This document shows, piece by piece, positions 23,701 through 34,256 of a stretch of 64,000 nucleotides of DNA (position 1 is the stretch's first letter; the number at the start of each line of letters is the position of its first letter). Below the pieces are notes generated by a model. It did no database searches. It had not been told where the DNA came from and saw only the letters and a program-made list of their open reading frames with translations. The DNA is taken from contig NC_041687.1 in the NCBI RefSeq assembly GCF_900005765.1, positions 124,001-188,000 of the forward strand. Direction: 5' to 3'. The stretch comes from Plasmodium relictum (taxonomy: Eukaryota; Apicomplexa; Aconoidasida; Haemosporida; Plasmodiidae). A program made the position numbers and the translations under genes.

Positions 23701-24315
23701 TTAGACGTTAATGATCATAAACTAAACACTTTACTTCAATTAAATGATGAAAATAAAGATGACATAGAAACAAATAATTGTAGTAATGTGTCTTATATAA
23801 ATGAAGAAAGTAGTTCTTATATACAAGCTCCTTTTACAATTTTTTCTTTAGAAGATTCAGAATCAGATGAAGAGGAGAAATTTGAATGTAAAAATAAAAA
23901 TACAACAAATGATAATAATATTAAATATGAAAATATAAGTAATATATATACAAATAAAATTATAGGTAAAAGTAATATAAAGGAAAATAGAGAAATGATA
24001 CTTAATGAAAATGATAAAGAAAACAAACAAAAAAAATATATATCAGAAAAGAATAGTTGTTATGATAACTTATATGGAAATTATATTAACAGTATATCCC
24101 AAAAGAAACAACTCAATGAAAATAAATTAGAAAAATTTAATATTTCTAACAACTCGAATATTCCATCATGGGACGACGTTAAATTTGATCATAAGAAATT
24201 TGTTGTTGAAAGATTTAAAAGTAAAAGTTGTTATCTGGTAAGTCAAGTTAAAAGAGGAAAACTAATTTTAAATAGTTTTGAGAATAATAATAATGACGAT
24301 GAACTTTTATTTTAA
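20740..24315 (+). CDS. Divergent DEAD-box RNA helicase
   Basis: A single-exon protein of 1,191 residues. Helicase motifs are in order: a Q-motif-like region (LSEMQISSF), motif I DGSGKTIAY (about 164-172), motif II as IIIFDEIDMLF (about 497-507) and a motif III-like CSTLP. Then come motif IV TIVFVNN, motif V ITTDLISRGID and motif VI HRLGKINR (about 875-882). DEID instead of DEAD and Lys for the second Arg of motif VI mark it as divergent. Long Asn-rich inserts separate the motifs, and about 300 residues follow the core, including an acidic SEDSESDEEE-like patch. The N-terminus is basic with few acids (MKNIGILLCNNLRKKSS), which could be an organellar leader. The family unwinds or remodels RNA; the substrate cannot be read from sequence. 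The start was chosen as the first ATG in frame. Confidence 0.88.
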   Translation: MKNIGILLCNNLRKKSSFFFLQAKFLRTKKLRCSNNTKKLYEDKDNENTYQNEELPNGTSGKNSYLKIENNNNKHCHLDKDEELKKKYEELKKKLYKKYNYYEIESDPHNIYLHGKNYDEINELNIHKMLLLGLKKIHINELSEMQISSFLTIQQGKDLVLNYPDGSGKTIAYLLPILNNLYFLHDYLEKIILDSYNEKNNNYNNNINCIENNYKFNNNFNLYEEMDNYLLKYSHYKNNVFFEDNLDIHKKMKEKFHLLPPCFDKLNEESFKNIGRKKRRNKNINSLNLANDINISDTLSTEVNKNSGNIQNISIMNKLIEIIKINNIKLSNLNSNYNNEQELKKLDRILKYNEKNNEDKDYVTHQNHSESIYRYLTVNPLQINKSVIILTVNKDNINQIINVIKQLDILKRINIQTLNDVPYTCVSSEIEKENFNDYIKENFNLENLQVEKFKQLNNEVLCNEQIMWSYADILITTPDIFLNSFKNNTNSNILPSIIIFDEIDMLFQNNAYRNTMMNIFKLIKKRPEIYNPHIDVSDENIAYINKSIENILINEEKVSNNSCDSFQNEKNIINNYFNSKNNDTSTNYEYVKVGEDFSQKKLKIYQEKKNNSSINGNNDCYSNSNKGIKRKNDDMQLIQLIYVCSTLPSVGHTTAGSMLTERFNNLVEIVSKSNYKIPKNIHTQWIELNKEKIINLYLFNNDNKTKKSVNLKDFSLSNKINEFENASFEHRLDLLIYILKKYYERTINYKVNKNSQNYKGSNNLNKNNEEKKMAYNSSSKYFHLIDRNPIYKTIVFVNNIKDCIKIYNFLKKHNWPVFSFHKNLSLNSRIKNLYNFYYSKFCILITTDLISRGIDTKNIDHVINFHFPSDAITYIHRLGKINRLNSYINKMNEYNCTINDNTLKEKSLNNNLNSFLKKNKEKSFLVTNFISSTNLLLADSIRKFQNNNISLLSLFSRKKSFKMKNKRNNSENANNRYIDMTSMKEIELDVNDHKLNTLLQLNDENKDDIETNNCSNVSYINEESSSYIQAPFTIFSLEDSESDEEEKFECKNKNTTNDNNIKYENISNIYTNKIIGKSNIKENREMILNENDKENKQKKYISEKNSCYDNLYGNYINSISQKKQLNENKLEKFNISNNSNIPSWDDVKFDHKKFVVERFKSKSCYLVSQVKRGKLILNSFENNNNDDELLF

Positions 24316-24459
24316 ATTATAAATTATAAAAACTATTTTTTTTAAATTTAATAAATATTTTTTATATTATTGAACTTCAATAAATTTACCTTTAATATAT
24401 ATATATATATATATTATTTTACATATTATTTGTTAAAAATATACTTAAAAAAAAAAAAT

Positions 24460-27363
24460 TTAATTGTTTATAATCATTTCTTCTATATCAATAATTTCAT
24501 TAACTAAATAAACCTTTCCATAATTTAATATAGTTTCATATAATTCATTCAATACAGTATCATTAGATATAGTATCTGAGTTACCTATTACAACAACGTG
24601 CCTTTTTGCTCTTGTAATTGCAACATTTAATCTTCTGTAATCTTTTAAAAAACCTATATTTTTAAAATAATTCGAACATACTAAAGAGAATATAACAATT
24701 TCTTTTTCTCTTCCTTGGAAGGAATCTACAGTTGATATTTCAATGTTTTTATAAACATTACTATAATTTTTATCTTCATAAAAATTATCATAAAATATAC
24801 TTCTTAATAAATTCATTTGTTTTGAATATGGTGTTATAACACATATATAATTAGTATTTATATTATTTATTTTAACCATTCGTTCTATTAATTTATATAT
24901 AATATATGCTTCACCACTGTTACTACGCGATTTATTATTTAAATTTATAATATCATCAATATCTATTTTTACAATATCAGTTAATTCATTATCTTTCAAA
25001 TTTTTTAATGAATTAAATTCATTTGATTCTTCACTATAATTACTATTAAAATAATCATTATTATACTTTTTCTTTAAATTGTCTTCGTCAGACTTGACTA
25101 TATTATCAACATCACCTTTCTTATTATCATTATTGACATCATCGTTGCTTTTATAAGAGTTTTCTATATTTTTTTCAAATTTAGACTTACAATTTGATTT
25201 AGGATTTTCTTCATTTGTTTCATACTCCTTTTTATGTTTCTTTTTATTCTCTTGTTCTATTTTTTCGGGAACACTTTTTGACTGATCATTAATTTGTTGA
25301 TTCTTTTTTTCCTTTATTTCTGAATTTATCATATCTAAATCATTAGTATCATCTAGAAATTCATCAAATCCATCCGTTTCTATCCATGTAATGGGGCAAA
25401 AAGAGTAATTTTTTATCATATCATTAGTATTTTTATTTATTATAATATCCATCTTTTTGTCTTTCCTTTGTTTACTATTTTTTTTATTATTTTTTTTATT
25501 ATTTTCTTTATTAACTTCTTTTTTTTTCTCATTAGTGTTAGATGTAAGATCACCTACAGTTATACACTTACATGAATCATCAGAAATTAATTTATTATCA
25601 TAAAATATTTTATTCGACCATTTTAAAATAAGATCATTCATTCTATATTGTATATTTAATATAAAAGAAATCTTATTTTGGTATTTTTTAATTAATCTCT
25701 CGAATAATGTTATATTCAATTTGTTATTATGCTTATCATATTTTATTAATGGAGATAATTGCTTATGATCTCCAAATAAAAAAACATTTTTTTTTGAAAA
25801 AGAAATAGGTATATAACACAAAGGCTCTGTACACTGACAGCATTCATCAATAAATACTGCATCAAATAAAAAATTAGAATATTTAACAAATTTATTTAAT
25901 TCGTAATTAGAACTACTAGAACATGTGGTGATTAAAACATTATTTTTATTCATCAGTTCATTAAAAAAAACATTTCTTTTTTTTTTACGACTTTTATTTA
26001 ATAATCTTATCTCATATTTTAGATTCGTTATGCATTTTCTATCATATATACTTTTTTCTGATTTTTTTTTACTTTTTAATTTTGCAATCTCTAATTTTAG
26101 TTTTTCAATATCTTTATCAATATCTTCACATAGCTTATAGCTATCACATTCTTTTATTTTTTCATCATAACTATAATTCCACAGCTCTTTTTTTATTTTA
26201 GATTTTAAACCAATTCTAACAACATTCTTAATATTCATCTTAATACATTTATCTAAAATATTATCTACTGAAACATTACTTGGGCCAGTTACTAACATTT
26301 TAAAATTTTTTTTAATCAATTGAAAAATAACTTCACATAATACGGTTGTTTTACCTGTACCTGGGGGCCCGTGAATACAAAAAATATTGTTAGAATATAA
26401 ACAAAAGTATACTGCTTTTTTTTGGCTATTATTTAAATTTTTATTACCCCATTCCATTTTATCACATTTATATATATAATTTTGTATATTTTCAATATCT
26501 TCTTTTACTGTAAAATCGTCATTTCTATTAGTTTTCTCAGTCAAGCAAATTTCTATTTTATCATTTGATTCATTTTCTCTCTTTTCATTTAAACAAATTT
26601 TTAAGTCTTTATCTGAATTACACTTCATTTTATCAACCTTTTTTTCCCCTCCATCTAATTCATTTTGTTTTCCTTCATTCTTTTCATATTTATCGAAGAT
26701 ATTTAAAATCTCTTTCAAAAATGGACTTTGAGTTGGGCATTTATCCATAAATAAAATTTTCAAAATATCTGATGGATTTTGTAAATTGTTCTTCATTAGA
26801 TTAATAGCATGAAGCTGTCTTTGAACAGATATTTCACTATTAACTAGGCAAACATCAAAGTAACTTTTGTCACTTAATAAATATGTGTTACTTACGCTTA
26901 ATTCTTTACATAAATCATTGATATTTCTAATTAATATACTAATTTGATTTTTCTTAATTTTATGAACAGTACATACATATATATTTACAATATCAGATAT
27001 CATAGAACTATTTATATTTTTTTCTTTGCTTAATATATATTTCTTTCTCTTTTTTGAAAAGTGTACTATACTACCTTTGCTAAATAAATTGTTATTAAAA
27101 TTGTCTAAATTTTCATCATCGCTTAAATCATTGGTATCAATATTTCTTTTTTTTTTTACTAATTTCAGAACATATGAATTTTTGTTGTCACTATACTTTG
27201 TAGCAGTTTTAATAGTTAAGTTACTCAACAAAATACCTTTTTCAACTAATTCATCTTTATTTAAATGTTCATAACATAATTCTATTTCTTTATTTTCATA
27301 TATATTTTCAAGTTTTATTAATTTTTCAAAATTGTCTAAAATGTTTGTATTTATTTTATTCAT
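24460..27363 (-). CDS. SF1 helicase of the UPF1/IGHMBP2 (SMUBP2) group
   Basis: A single-exon protein of 967 residues, similar in length to human IGHMBP2 (993). IGHMBP2-type enzymes are 5'-3' RNA/DNA helicases linked to ribosomes and tRNA. Motifs seen: Walker A HGPPGTGKTTV (about 326-336), TGPSNVSVDNI (motif Ia), VFIDECCQCTEP (motif II, about 500) and GDHKQLSP (motif III). These are followed by NIQYRMND (motif IV), TVDSFQGREKEI (motif V) and RLNVAITRAKR (motif VI). The N-terminal 70 residues, with a short helix and the ELVEKGILLSNL pattern, fit the IGHMBP2 beginning better than UPF1, and no UPF1 Cys/His domain is present. A ~200-residue Lys/Asn/Glu-rich insert splits domain 2A. No R3H or AN1 domain follows the core. 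Motif II reads DECC, where most relatives have DEAA or DEAS. Confidence 0.9.
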   Translation of the reverse strand: MNKINTNILDNFEKLIKLENIYENKEIELCYEHLNKDELVEKGILLSNLTIKTATKYSDNKNSYVLKLVKKKRNIDTNDLSDDENLDNFNNNLFSKGSIVHFSKKRKKYILSKEKNINSSMISDIVNIYVCTVHKIKKNQISILIRNINDLCKELSVSNTYLLSDKSYFDVCLVNSEISVQRQLHAINLMKNNLQNPSDILKILFMDKCPTQSPFLKEILNIFDKYEKNEGKQNELDGGEKKVDKMKCNSDKDLKICLNEKRENESNDKIEICLTEKTNRNDDFTVKEDIENIQNYIYKCDKMEWGNKNLNNSQKKAVYFCLYSNNIFCIHGPPGTGKTTVLCEVIFQLIKKNFKMLVTGPSNVSVDNILDKCIKMNIKNVVRIGLKSKIKKELWNYSYDEKIKECDSYKLCEDIDKDIEKLKLEIAKLKSKKKSEKSIYDRKCITNLKYEIRLLNKSRKKKRNVFFNELMNKNNVLITTCSSSSNYELNKFVKYSNFLFDAVFIDECCQCTEPLCYIPISFSKKNVFLFGDHKQLSPLIKYDKHNNKLNITLFERLIKKYQNKISFILNIQYRMNDLILKWSNKIFYDNKLISDDSCKCITVGDLTSNTNEKKKEVNKENNKKNNKKNSKQRKDKKMDIIINKNTNDMIKNYSFCPITWIETDGFDEFLDDTNDLDMINSEIKEKKNQQINDQSKSVPEKIEQENKKKHKKEYETNEENPKSNCKSKFEKNIENSYKSNDDVNNDNKKGDVDNIVKSDEDNLKKKYNNDYFNSNYSEESNEFNSLKNLKDNELTDIVKIDIDDIINLNNKSRSNSGEAYIIYKLIERMVKINNINTNYICVITPYSKQMNLLRSIFYDNFYEDKNYSNVYKNIEISTVDSFQGREKEIVIFSLVCSNYFKNIGFLKDYRRLNVAITRAKRHVVVIGNSDTISNDTVLNELYETILNYGKVYLVNEIIDIEEMIINN

Positions 27364-29130
27364 TTTTTTTTTTTTTTGTTTCTGTACAATTATATTTATA
27401 AAACCTTATAAAAAAAAATATATTTTATGCTTCTACTAGTCTAAATAAACAATACAATTAAAAAAGTAAAAAAAAGGAAAAGGAAAAATATTTATTCACA
27501 TTTTTTTCATTCCTATATATTCAATAAAGAAATTATTAAATTTTTTTTTTTCTTAATTTAATAAAATTTTGAATAAAAAAAAAAAAAAATAATAAATAAA
27601 TTTAAAAAGGAGATATACTTTTTTTTTTTTTTTTCATTTTTTCAATATAATATGTATTTACTAAAATAAAATTTCGAGCTAATAAAAATAAATATTTTAA
27701 TTCATCTAATGTTACATAAAAAAAAAAAAAAGAAAAAATTCTTAAAATTTATGAATACTTATATGAATCGATGATTTAATAATTACCTGTTCAAAGACTT
27801 TTCTATAGTATTAAATAAGTAAATTAATATAGAACAAGTATAAATTATTATACTAATTTAATTGGATTGAATTATTTCTATTATGCGGAAGCTTAATTTG
27901 CAGTTACTTAAATAAACATAACTTTAAATGTATAAGTATTCACATGTAAAATATACATAATATATAATAAACAGCTTACATACATGAACATAATATATAT
28001 TTAATGAAATATTTTCTCTATTAATATTTCATTGTATACTCAAATATTCCTATTGATTTTCAGCAGTATTTTTTCCTTTTTTTGTCTCCTTTTTTTGCCA
28101 TTCAATTTTTTTTACTATATATATTATTCCCTATAGAATGTTTACATGTATAAAATTTATAATAAATATCTTTGTAAAAATTTTAATTATGTAAAAACAG
28201 AGTAAAAAAAAAAAAAAAAAAGAAGAGAAATATATGAATAAAAAAATTATTTTAATTTGAGATATTCGAAAAATTTAAAACAATTCATCTTTATGAATTT
28301 TTTAATTTTCATTTGTTTGAAACATTGTGATGACTATGTAACTCTGTTCAGTACATGTTTTATTTAGGTTAGTACATATCCAACTGGAATATTTCCATAT
28401 ATATATACAGCTATGCTTATTTTATAAAAGGTTAATAATAGCTTTTATTAACCAATAAATGAATAAATGAAATATATTAATAGATGAATAAATGAACAGA
28501 CGATTATTGATCAAATTCATGAATAAATATATAATATTAAAATATTAAAGTAACCGATATACTTAAAAAATTCACATACCGATAGAAGAAACAATAAAAT
28601 TTTAAATTATAAAATAATTATTATTTACACTTCTTCTAGACAGTTTATTTTGCTGATTTTACACTTTTCTCTGTATATCACACAAAGGAATTTTTATTAT
28701 TTATTGATTTTAAATTATTTATACATTTATGTAATACTTTATTCCTATATGTATTATAAATTTATAATTAAAAATTTCAAGTAATTTTTTTTTTTTTAGT
28801 ACATATTTTATTTTATTCTGTTTAATTTTTATTTTATTTTACTTTATTATTATTTGTATTTTTATTTTATTTTATTTTATTTATTTTTTTTTTTTTCGTT
28901 GTATCACTATATAATTGTTTTATTTTTTAGATATAAAACATTATTAAAAAAATTTTTTTTATATTTCATTATAAATACTGCTACATTAAAAAAATTGAAT
29001 TCTACTGATTTAAAGATATAAAAATTAAAAAAATATATGTTAGTTGAAAAAATGATTTTAAATTATTATTTTATGAAAATATAAGCGCTTTTTTTTTTTT
29101 TCTTTTTTTGTTTCTTTTATTTGATGAACA
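27364..29130. promoter_or_regulatory. Divergent intergenic region (SMUBP2-like / MORN-SAM-kinase)
   Basis: About 1.8 kb between two divergent 5' ends. It holds both promoters and leaders. The part from about 28300 to 28680 has more mixed composition than its surroundings and includes GTGATGA at 28327-28333, but no RNA gene could be built from it. Confidence 0.5.
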
Positions 29131-29138
29131 ATGGGTAA
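29124..29138 (+). promoter_or_regulatory. Five-codon upstream frame overlapping the MORN-SAM start
   Basis: An ATG at 29124 opens a short frame (Met-Asn-Asn-Gly-stop) whose stop at 29136-29138 overlaps the main start ATG at 29131 in another frame. Ribosomes using this first ATG would terminate just past the main start, which could favour reinitiation or lower expression. Seen in sequence; the regulatory role is inference. Confidence 0.4.
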
Positions 29139-30338
29139 TGATGGTAGCAAGGCAAATAATTATGTTGAATTTGATAATTATAAATACATTGGAGAGTTAA
29201 ATAAAAATAATTTACCAAATGGAAAAGGATTAATTTTATATAATTCAGGAGAATCATTTTACGGTTATTTTTTGAATGGAAAAAAAAATGGAAGAGGAAT
29301 ATATATTGATAGGAAATTAACAAAATATAAATGTACTTGGAAAGACGATAAAGTTTTTAAGAAATTGAAAATTAATCCATTCAATAGTAATACAGTATTT
29401 TATTTTTTTTATAATAATGGTGTAATAGAATCATGTAAAATTTATAATACCGCTAAGAATAATAAAAAAAAAAAAAAAAAAATACTACATAAAAGAAATA
29501 GTCAAGAAATGAAAGGTACAGATCAAATTAATAAAAATAATAATGAAATAGTAAATAATAATGAAAAAAAAAATAATAATAATAATGAGAATGAAGATAT
29601 TAACATAAAATCTGTTAAAAATAATTTTATTAAAAGAGAAAGTTTTGATATAAATGGTAATATAAATGAAAATAGACAAACAGAAAATGGTAATAATGCA
29701 TATATAAATAATGGCGAGAATAATTATAATGATGATAAATCAAATAAAATTGATATTTATAATAATAAAAAAAGAAACATAAAAAAGAAGGAAATTAAAG
29801 ATTTATTTTGTTCAAGTTCTTACGATTCTTCATTATCAGATTCAAGTCTCATTAATATCTTAAAAAAAAAAAAAAATAATAATAAAAATAAAAAAAAGAG
29901 ACAATACATTTCCGATTATCTAGAAGTAAGAAAAGAAAATCACAATGAAATGAAAGACAGAGAATTTAATTCTAATTTAGAGGATAAAGAAAAGGGAAAA
30001 AAAAAAAAAAAAAAAACAACAGATACTTTAAGAAGTTTTATAGATAAAAATGAAAATCTTAATATAGAAAATTATGAATTATGGGAAAGAAAAGAAGTAG
30101 TTCAGTGGCTTGTATTATGTAATGTACCTATTAAATGGATAATAGCTATTTATAAAAATAATATTACTGGATATAAATTAAATAATTTAAATTTAAATAC
30201 TATCAGAAACAATCTAGGTATACTATCTTATGGGCATGCAATAAAATTATTACAGTTAATAAAGAATTTAAGAATAATGGCTTATAATAAAAGATTATTA
30301 ACGTGTCTGAATTTAGAAGAATACGAAAATCATATTAG

Positions 30339-30383
<45 letters not shown>

Positions 30384-30390
30384 TGAATAA
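29131..30390 (+). CDS. MORN-SAM half of a tyrosine-kinase-like (TKL) protein
   Basis: An open frame of 419 residues. It begins MGNDGS, a good N-myristoylation signal (Gly2, Ser6). Two MORN-type repeats follow at about residues 13-58 (YIGELNKNNLPNGKG; YGYFLNGKKNGRG), a membrane- or lipid-associated module. After a long Asn/Lys linker comes a SAM domain at about 310-385 (WERKEVVQWLVLCNVP, IKLLQLI). The frame closes just after a 43-A tract (30339-30381), reading as poly-Lys and then Asp-Glu-stop. The next frame (30383 onward) supplies a TKL kinase domain. MORN, SAM and TKL kinase domains occur in one protein in characterised Plasmodium TKLs, so this is most likely the N-terminal half of one gene. 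The break probably reflects A-run length, from sequencing error or slippage. Confidence 0.85.
30339..30381 (+). repeat. 43-nt poly-A tract at a coding frame junction
   Basis: An uninterrupted run of 43 A residues inside coding sequence, translated as poly-Lys. The MORN-SAM frame enters it in one phase and the kinase frame leaves it in another. Homopolymers this long are prone to length error in sequencing and to polymerase slippage in vivo. Confidence 0.95.
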
Positions 30391-33300
30391 AAAAATAAAT
30401 AATGTAATTGATGAAAATACGTTACAGAAAGAAAATAATAGTACAGAGATAAATAGTGAAAATAAAAATTCTAAATTTCTCTTGGAACATTTAAATGAAG
30501 GAATAGAAATGGAAAACAAACATTTGCATTGTAAAGATGTTTTAATTTCAGAAAATTTGAATTCATTTACATGTGTATCCTCTAATTCTATTAGAAAACC
30601 AAATAAAATAGAAAATGGTGCATCTGAAATAAATTTAGATAACCCCACCCTAAATTATATAAAAGAAACAAACACATACGCAAAAAAAAAAAAGAAAAAA
30701 AAAAAAAAAGAAAAAAAAAAAATGAGAGAAAATGAAGAGAAAGAAAAAGAAGAGAATAAAAAAGAAAAGGAAAATAAAAATGAGGAAAAAAAGAAAAAAA
30801 TAGATAAAGAAAAATTTATTTACAACTTTCATGAAAAATTGTCTTTAATAAATTATTCCTCATATGATTCAAATAAAAATTCTTCTTATTCGTGTTCATC
30901 CACATTATCATCTTTCACATCATCTACAGTAACTTCTTCTGATTCTTCTATTTATTCACATATTAGTAAAAAAGAAGACTCTTCAAGTTCCTCATATTCC
31001 TTGACTTCATCAGAAAGTTTACATTTGAAAAAAGATTTAAGTTCATTAAGTAATTTAAATCATATAAATAATCAAAAATTAAAAAAAATATCTCATTCAT
31101 CAGCTATATCATCATCTTTTTCTTCTTCCTCTTCTTCCTCTTCTTCCTCTTCTTCCTCTTCTTCTTCATCTTCTTCATCTTCTTTATCATCATATTCTTC
31201 TTCATCAGCTCTCGCTTCTTCTTCATTTTGTTCTAGCAAAAGTGATGATATAATTTTTTATCCACGTAATAAAATAATAAAGTATACAAATAATATATAT
31301 ATGAATAATAACTTGACTTTTTCTTATTTATATAGTTTTATAATACCACATGAAGATTTAATATTTTTGCATCCAATTGAAAACTATTATATTAGTGATA
31401 TAAATAATAGTGATGATAACAATATAAATTTTAATATTGAAGAAAAATTTCTGTTTAAGAATAATATTAAAGTACCTTTTTTAAAAAATGTAGAAAATAA
31501 TTACAATAAAAATAAATCACCGAAATATAGAAAACTTAAAAGTAGAGTATTTAAAGGGAAATATATGGGAAAAGAAGTAGCTATAAAAGTATTAGTAGGT
31601 AAGATAAAAAATTTTAATAAATTACACAAAATACTATATAAATTATATATACTAAGGCATTCTAATATTGTACTAATAATGGGAATTTCTATTAGTTACC
31701 CGTTTGTTTTTATTGTATATGAATATTTAAAAAATTTATGCTTATTCTCCTATTTGCACTGCATAAAATATAAGCATGTTTATATAAGTAATTTTTTTAA
31801 AAAATATAAAATGAACTATAACCTAGATTTAGATAAAACATTAACTGATTATAAGAGCAGAAATGAGCACAAAAATTTTTATTCTAATATAAAATCCTCA
31901 AATAATAATAGTAAGGTTTTAAATGATAAAAATAATATCAAAAATAGTGATAGTGATAAGAACAATTTAAAATTTCCAGAAGTGGGATCAAAATTTTTTA
32001 ATAATGAATCAGAAAGCAGTTTAAGTAATAATACGTATTTTGAAAAAAATAATAGAGACAATAAATATTATAAAAAAAATAAATTTAATTTATTTAATTA
32101 TGAAAATAATGTTTTATGTGGTGTATACGCTGACGAATTAGAAGGCAATAACGAAACACAAAGTTTTTCATCTAACGATTCTGATATAACAGTATTTAAT
32201 GCTAATTCAGAAAAAGAGTATCCATTATCAGAAATTAATAATAACTTCAAGAAAATAAATCAAAGAGATATAAACAAGAATAATAAAAAATTTTATAAAT
32301 TACAAAATAAAAAAAAAATCCAATTAAATGATCCCTATTCTTTTCCTCCTTATCAAAGGGAGTTACTCTCTTATTTAAAAAAAGAAAAAAAAAAAAAAAA
32401 AAAGAAAGTTTTGTTTTCTTATTTAAAAACACAAATATATTTTCATTCACAAAAAAGTAATTTCAGAAATAATCGTCTAAGTGTTCAAAGGATAATGAAA
32501 ATTATAACGTAAAAAATTTGGAAAAAAAAAAAAATTATATAAAAATAAATTAACAAGAAATTTTATTAAATTCTTATGAATTAAATATATTCATTTATTT
32601 TATTTTACTTTATTATTTTTATATTTTTTATTTTTAATAGAGATGTTACATTAGCTTGCTCTTACTTAGAAAAACAGAAGGTATTTTTTTCTTTCCTTTT
32701 TTTTTTTTTTGTATTATTTTCTTTTAATTTACATTGAATTTTTTTTTTTTTTTAGTTGTATCCTTTGAATTTAAAGCCAACCAACATATTATTAGATGAA
32801 TCATTAAATGCAAAGATAGCTGATTTTGGAATACAACAAATTGAAAAATGCCTTGATACAAATATTGATTATTCTTATATTGTTTTATCAAATAAATTAA
32901 TAAAATTTAACAAAAATCATTTAGATAAAAAAAGAGTAAAAGAAATGAAGATTGTTAACAAAAATTCAAATGACTTATTATATATATATGATGATAAAAA
33001 TAATGTTCATAAGTATAATACTAGACAACTTTATGTTTCACCAAGTAGCCATTATTCTTATATTTCGTTCTGGACTCCACCAGAAGTAATAAATAAATAA
33101 ATAAATATGTATTCATTTATATACATTATTTTTCTATGAAATAAAAATATTTTAAATATCATAGATACTAAGAGGAAAAAAAAGTAGACATTTATACTCC
33201 GATGTTTATGCATTTGGAATAATTCTATGGGAAATGGTAAAATAAAAAAAAGAAAATTATTATTGAAAATAATATATTTTTAAATTAATTTACTATTTTA

Positions 33301-33855
33301 ATTTTTTTTTTTTTTTATAGTTATCTAATAATATTCCTTTCAATTATCCTTTTAAATCCCATTTAATGGTATTTTTTTTTTTTTTTTTATTTAATGAGCA
33401 GAGTACATATTTTTTAATATACCGATATATATATATGTGCATGTCTTTAAATTTTTGTAATTTTATGTTATTTCTTATTATCTAAAAGGCTTCAGTTGGA
33501 TATGCTAAAGAAGAATTATCTTTTAATAACATTCCAATGCCTATTCAAGTAAAAATATTAAATAAGAAAAGAAACAAATAAATATAAAATTAAGTTATCG
33601 ACAATTTCTAAAAATTTTTAGAGTTTAATAAAAAGTTGCATTAATAGAGATAAGAGTAAAAGACCTAGTTTTGAACAAATTTTAAATACATTGTCTAAGT
33701 TATATGATCAAGTAAAATCATACATACAATTGTATAAATTTTTATGAAATTACAACATATACTATATAAAAAATTGGAATTTTTTTTTATTATTATTTTT
33801 TTAGGCAAATACAAAAGCAGAAGATGCATTAATTTCATTTATGGATGGAACATAA
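30383..33855 (+). CDS. TKL-family kinase domain half, probable pseudokinase
   Basis: Eight exons: 30383..32508, 32641..32680, 32756..33085, 33165..33236, 33321..33368, 33489..33548, 33622..33711 and 33805..33855. All phases match, giving 938 residues from Met at 30383, though translation more likely arrives from the MORN-SAM frame. Kinase parts: the VAIK Lys in GKEVAIKVLV, LRHSNIVLIMGIS, YEYL and DFG in KIADFGIQQ. PPE, DVYAFGIILWEM and RPSFEQIL follow. Three residues argue against normal activity. The glycine loop is absent (KLKSRVFKGKYMG). The alpha-C Glu position appears to be Ile. The HRD motif reads PLN (YPLNLKPTNILLD), so the catalytic Asp is Asn. A ~270-residue Asn/Ser-rich insert separates the hinge region from helix E. 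The N-terminal part has Lys/Glu and poly-Ser tracts. It may be the P. falciparum gene sometimes listed as TKL5, but I am not certain. Confidence 0.88.
31115..31205 (+). repeat. Ser-encoding TCT/TCC/TCA microsatellite
   Basis: A run of short TCTTCC(TCT)-type units inside the kinase-half exon, encoding a stretch of about 27 consecutive Ser. It is polypyrimidine on the plus strand. Length variation between isolates is likely. Confidence 0.8.
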
Positions 33856-34256
33856 GGATAATTCTTTTTTTTTTTTTTATAATTAAAATTAATATAATTT
33901 TAAATTTATAAAAATGTATTGTTTCAGTGATTTATTTTTTAATCTATATATTCTTATAATTTTATTTAAATTATAAAAATTATATTTTTAAAGTTAATCT
34001 ATTTACTAAAATTATTTTTTTAAATAAACTTTTTATTTTATTTATTTATTAATTTTTTGTGTAAGTACATTTAAGAATATGAAAACTTGTTTTTCATTTA
34101 TTTATTCGTATATGATTTTTTGTGCGAAAAGAAAATAGACATTATAAACAGTTAACTACATTTTTTAATTTTTTTTTATTTTCTACATTGTTTCAACTTT
34201 TCATTTTAAAAAAAAAAAAATAGCATATTTATATATGTTTTTCTAAATTTACAAAT
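33856..34256. other. Intergenic region
   Basis: About 400 bp of A/T-rich DNA between two plus-strand genes (kinase 3' end and the coiled-coil gene). No feature beyond T-runs was seen. Confidence 0.5.

Noticed and set aside
28321-28440. Possible C/D-box snoRNA (GTGATGA at 28327)
   Set aside because: No D box (CTGA) or terminal stem was found at a suitable distance.
30313-30832. Phe- and Ser-rich minus-strand frames opposite the kinase gene
   Set aside because: Reverse complement of the poly-A and Lys/Glu-coding tracts of the plus-strand gene.
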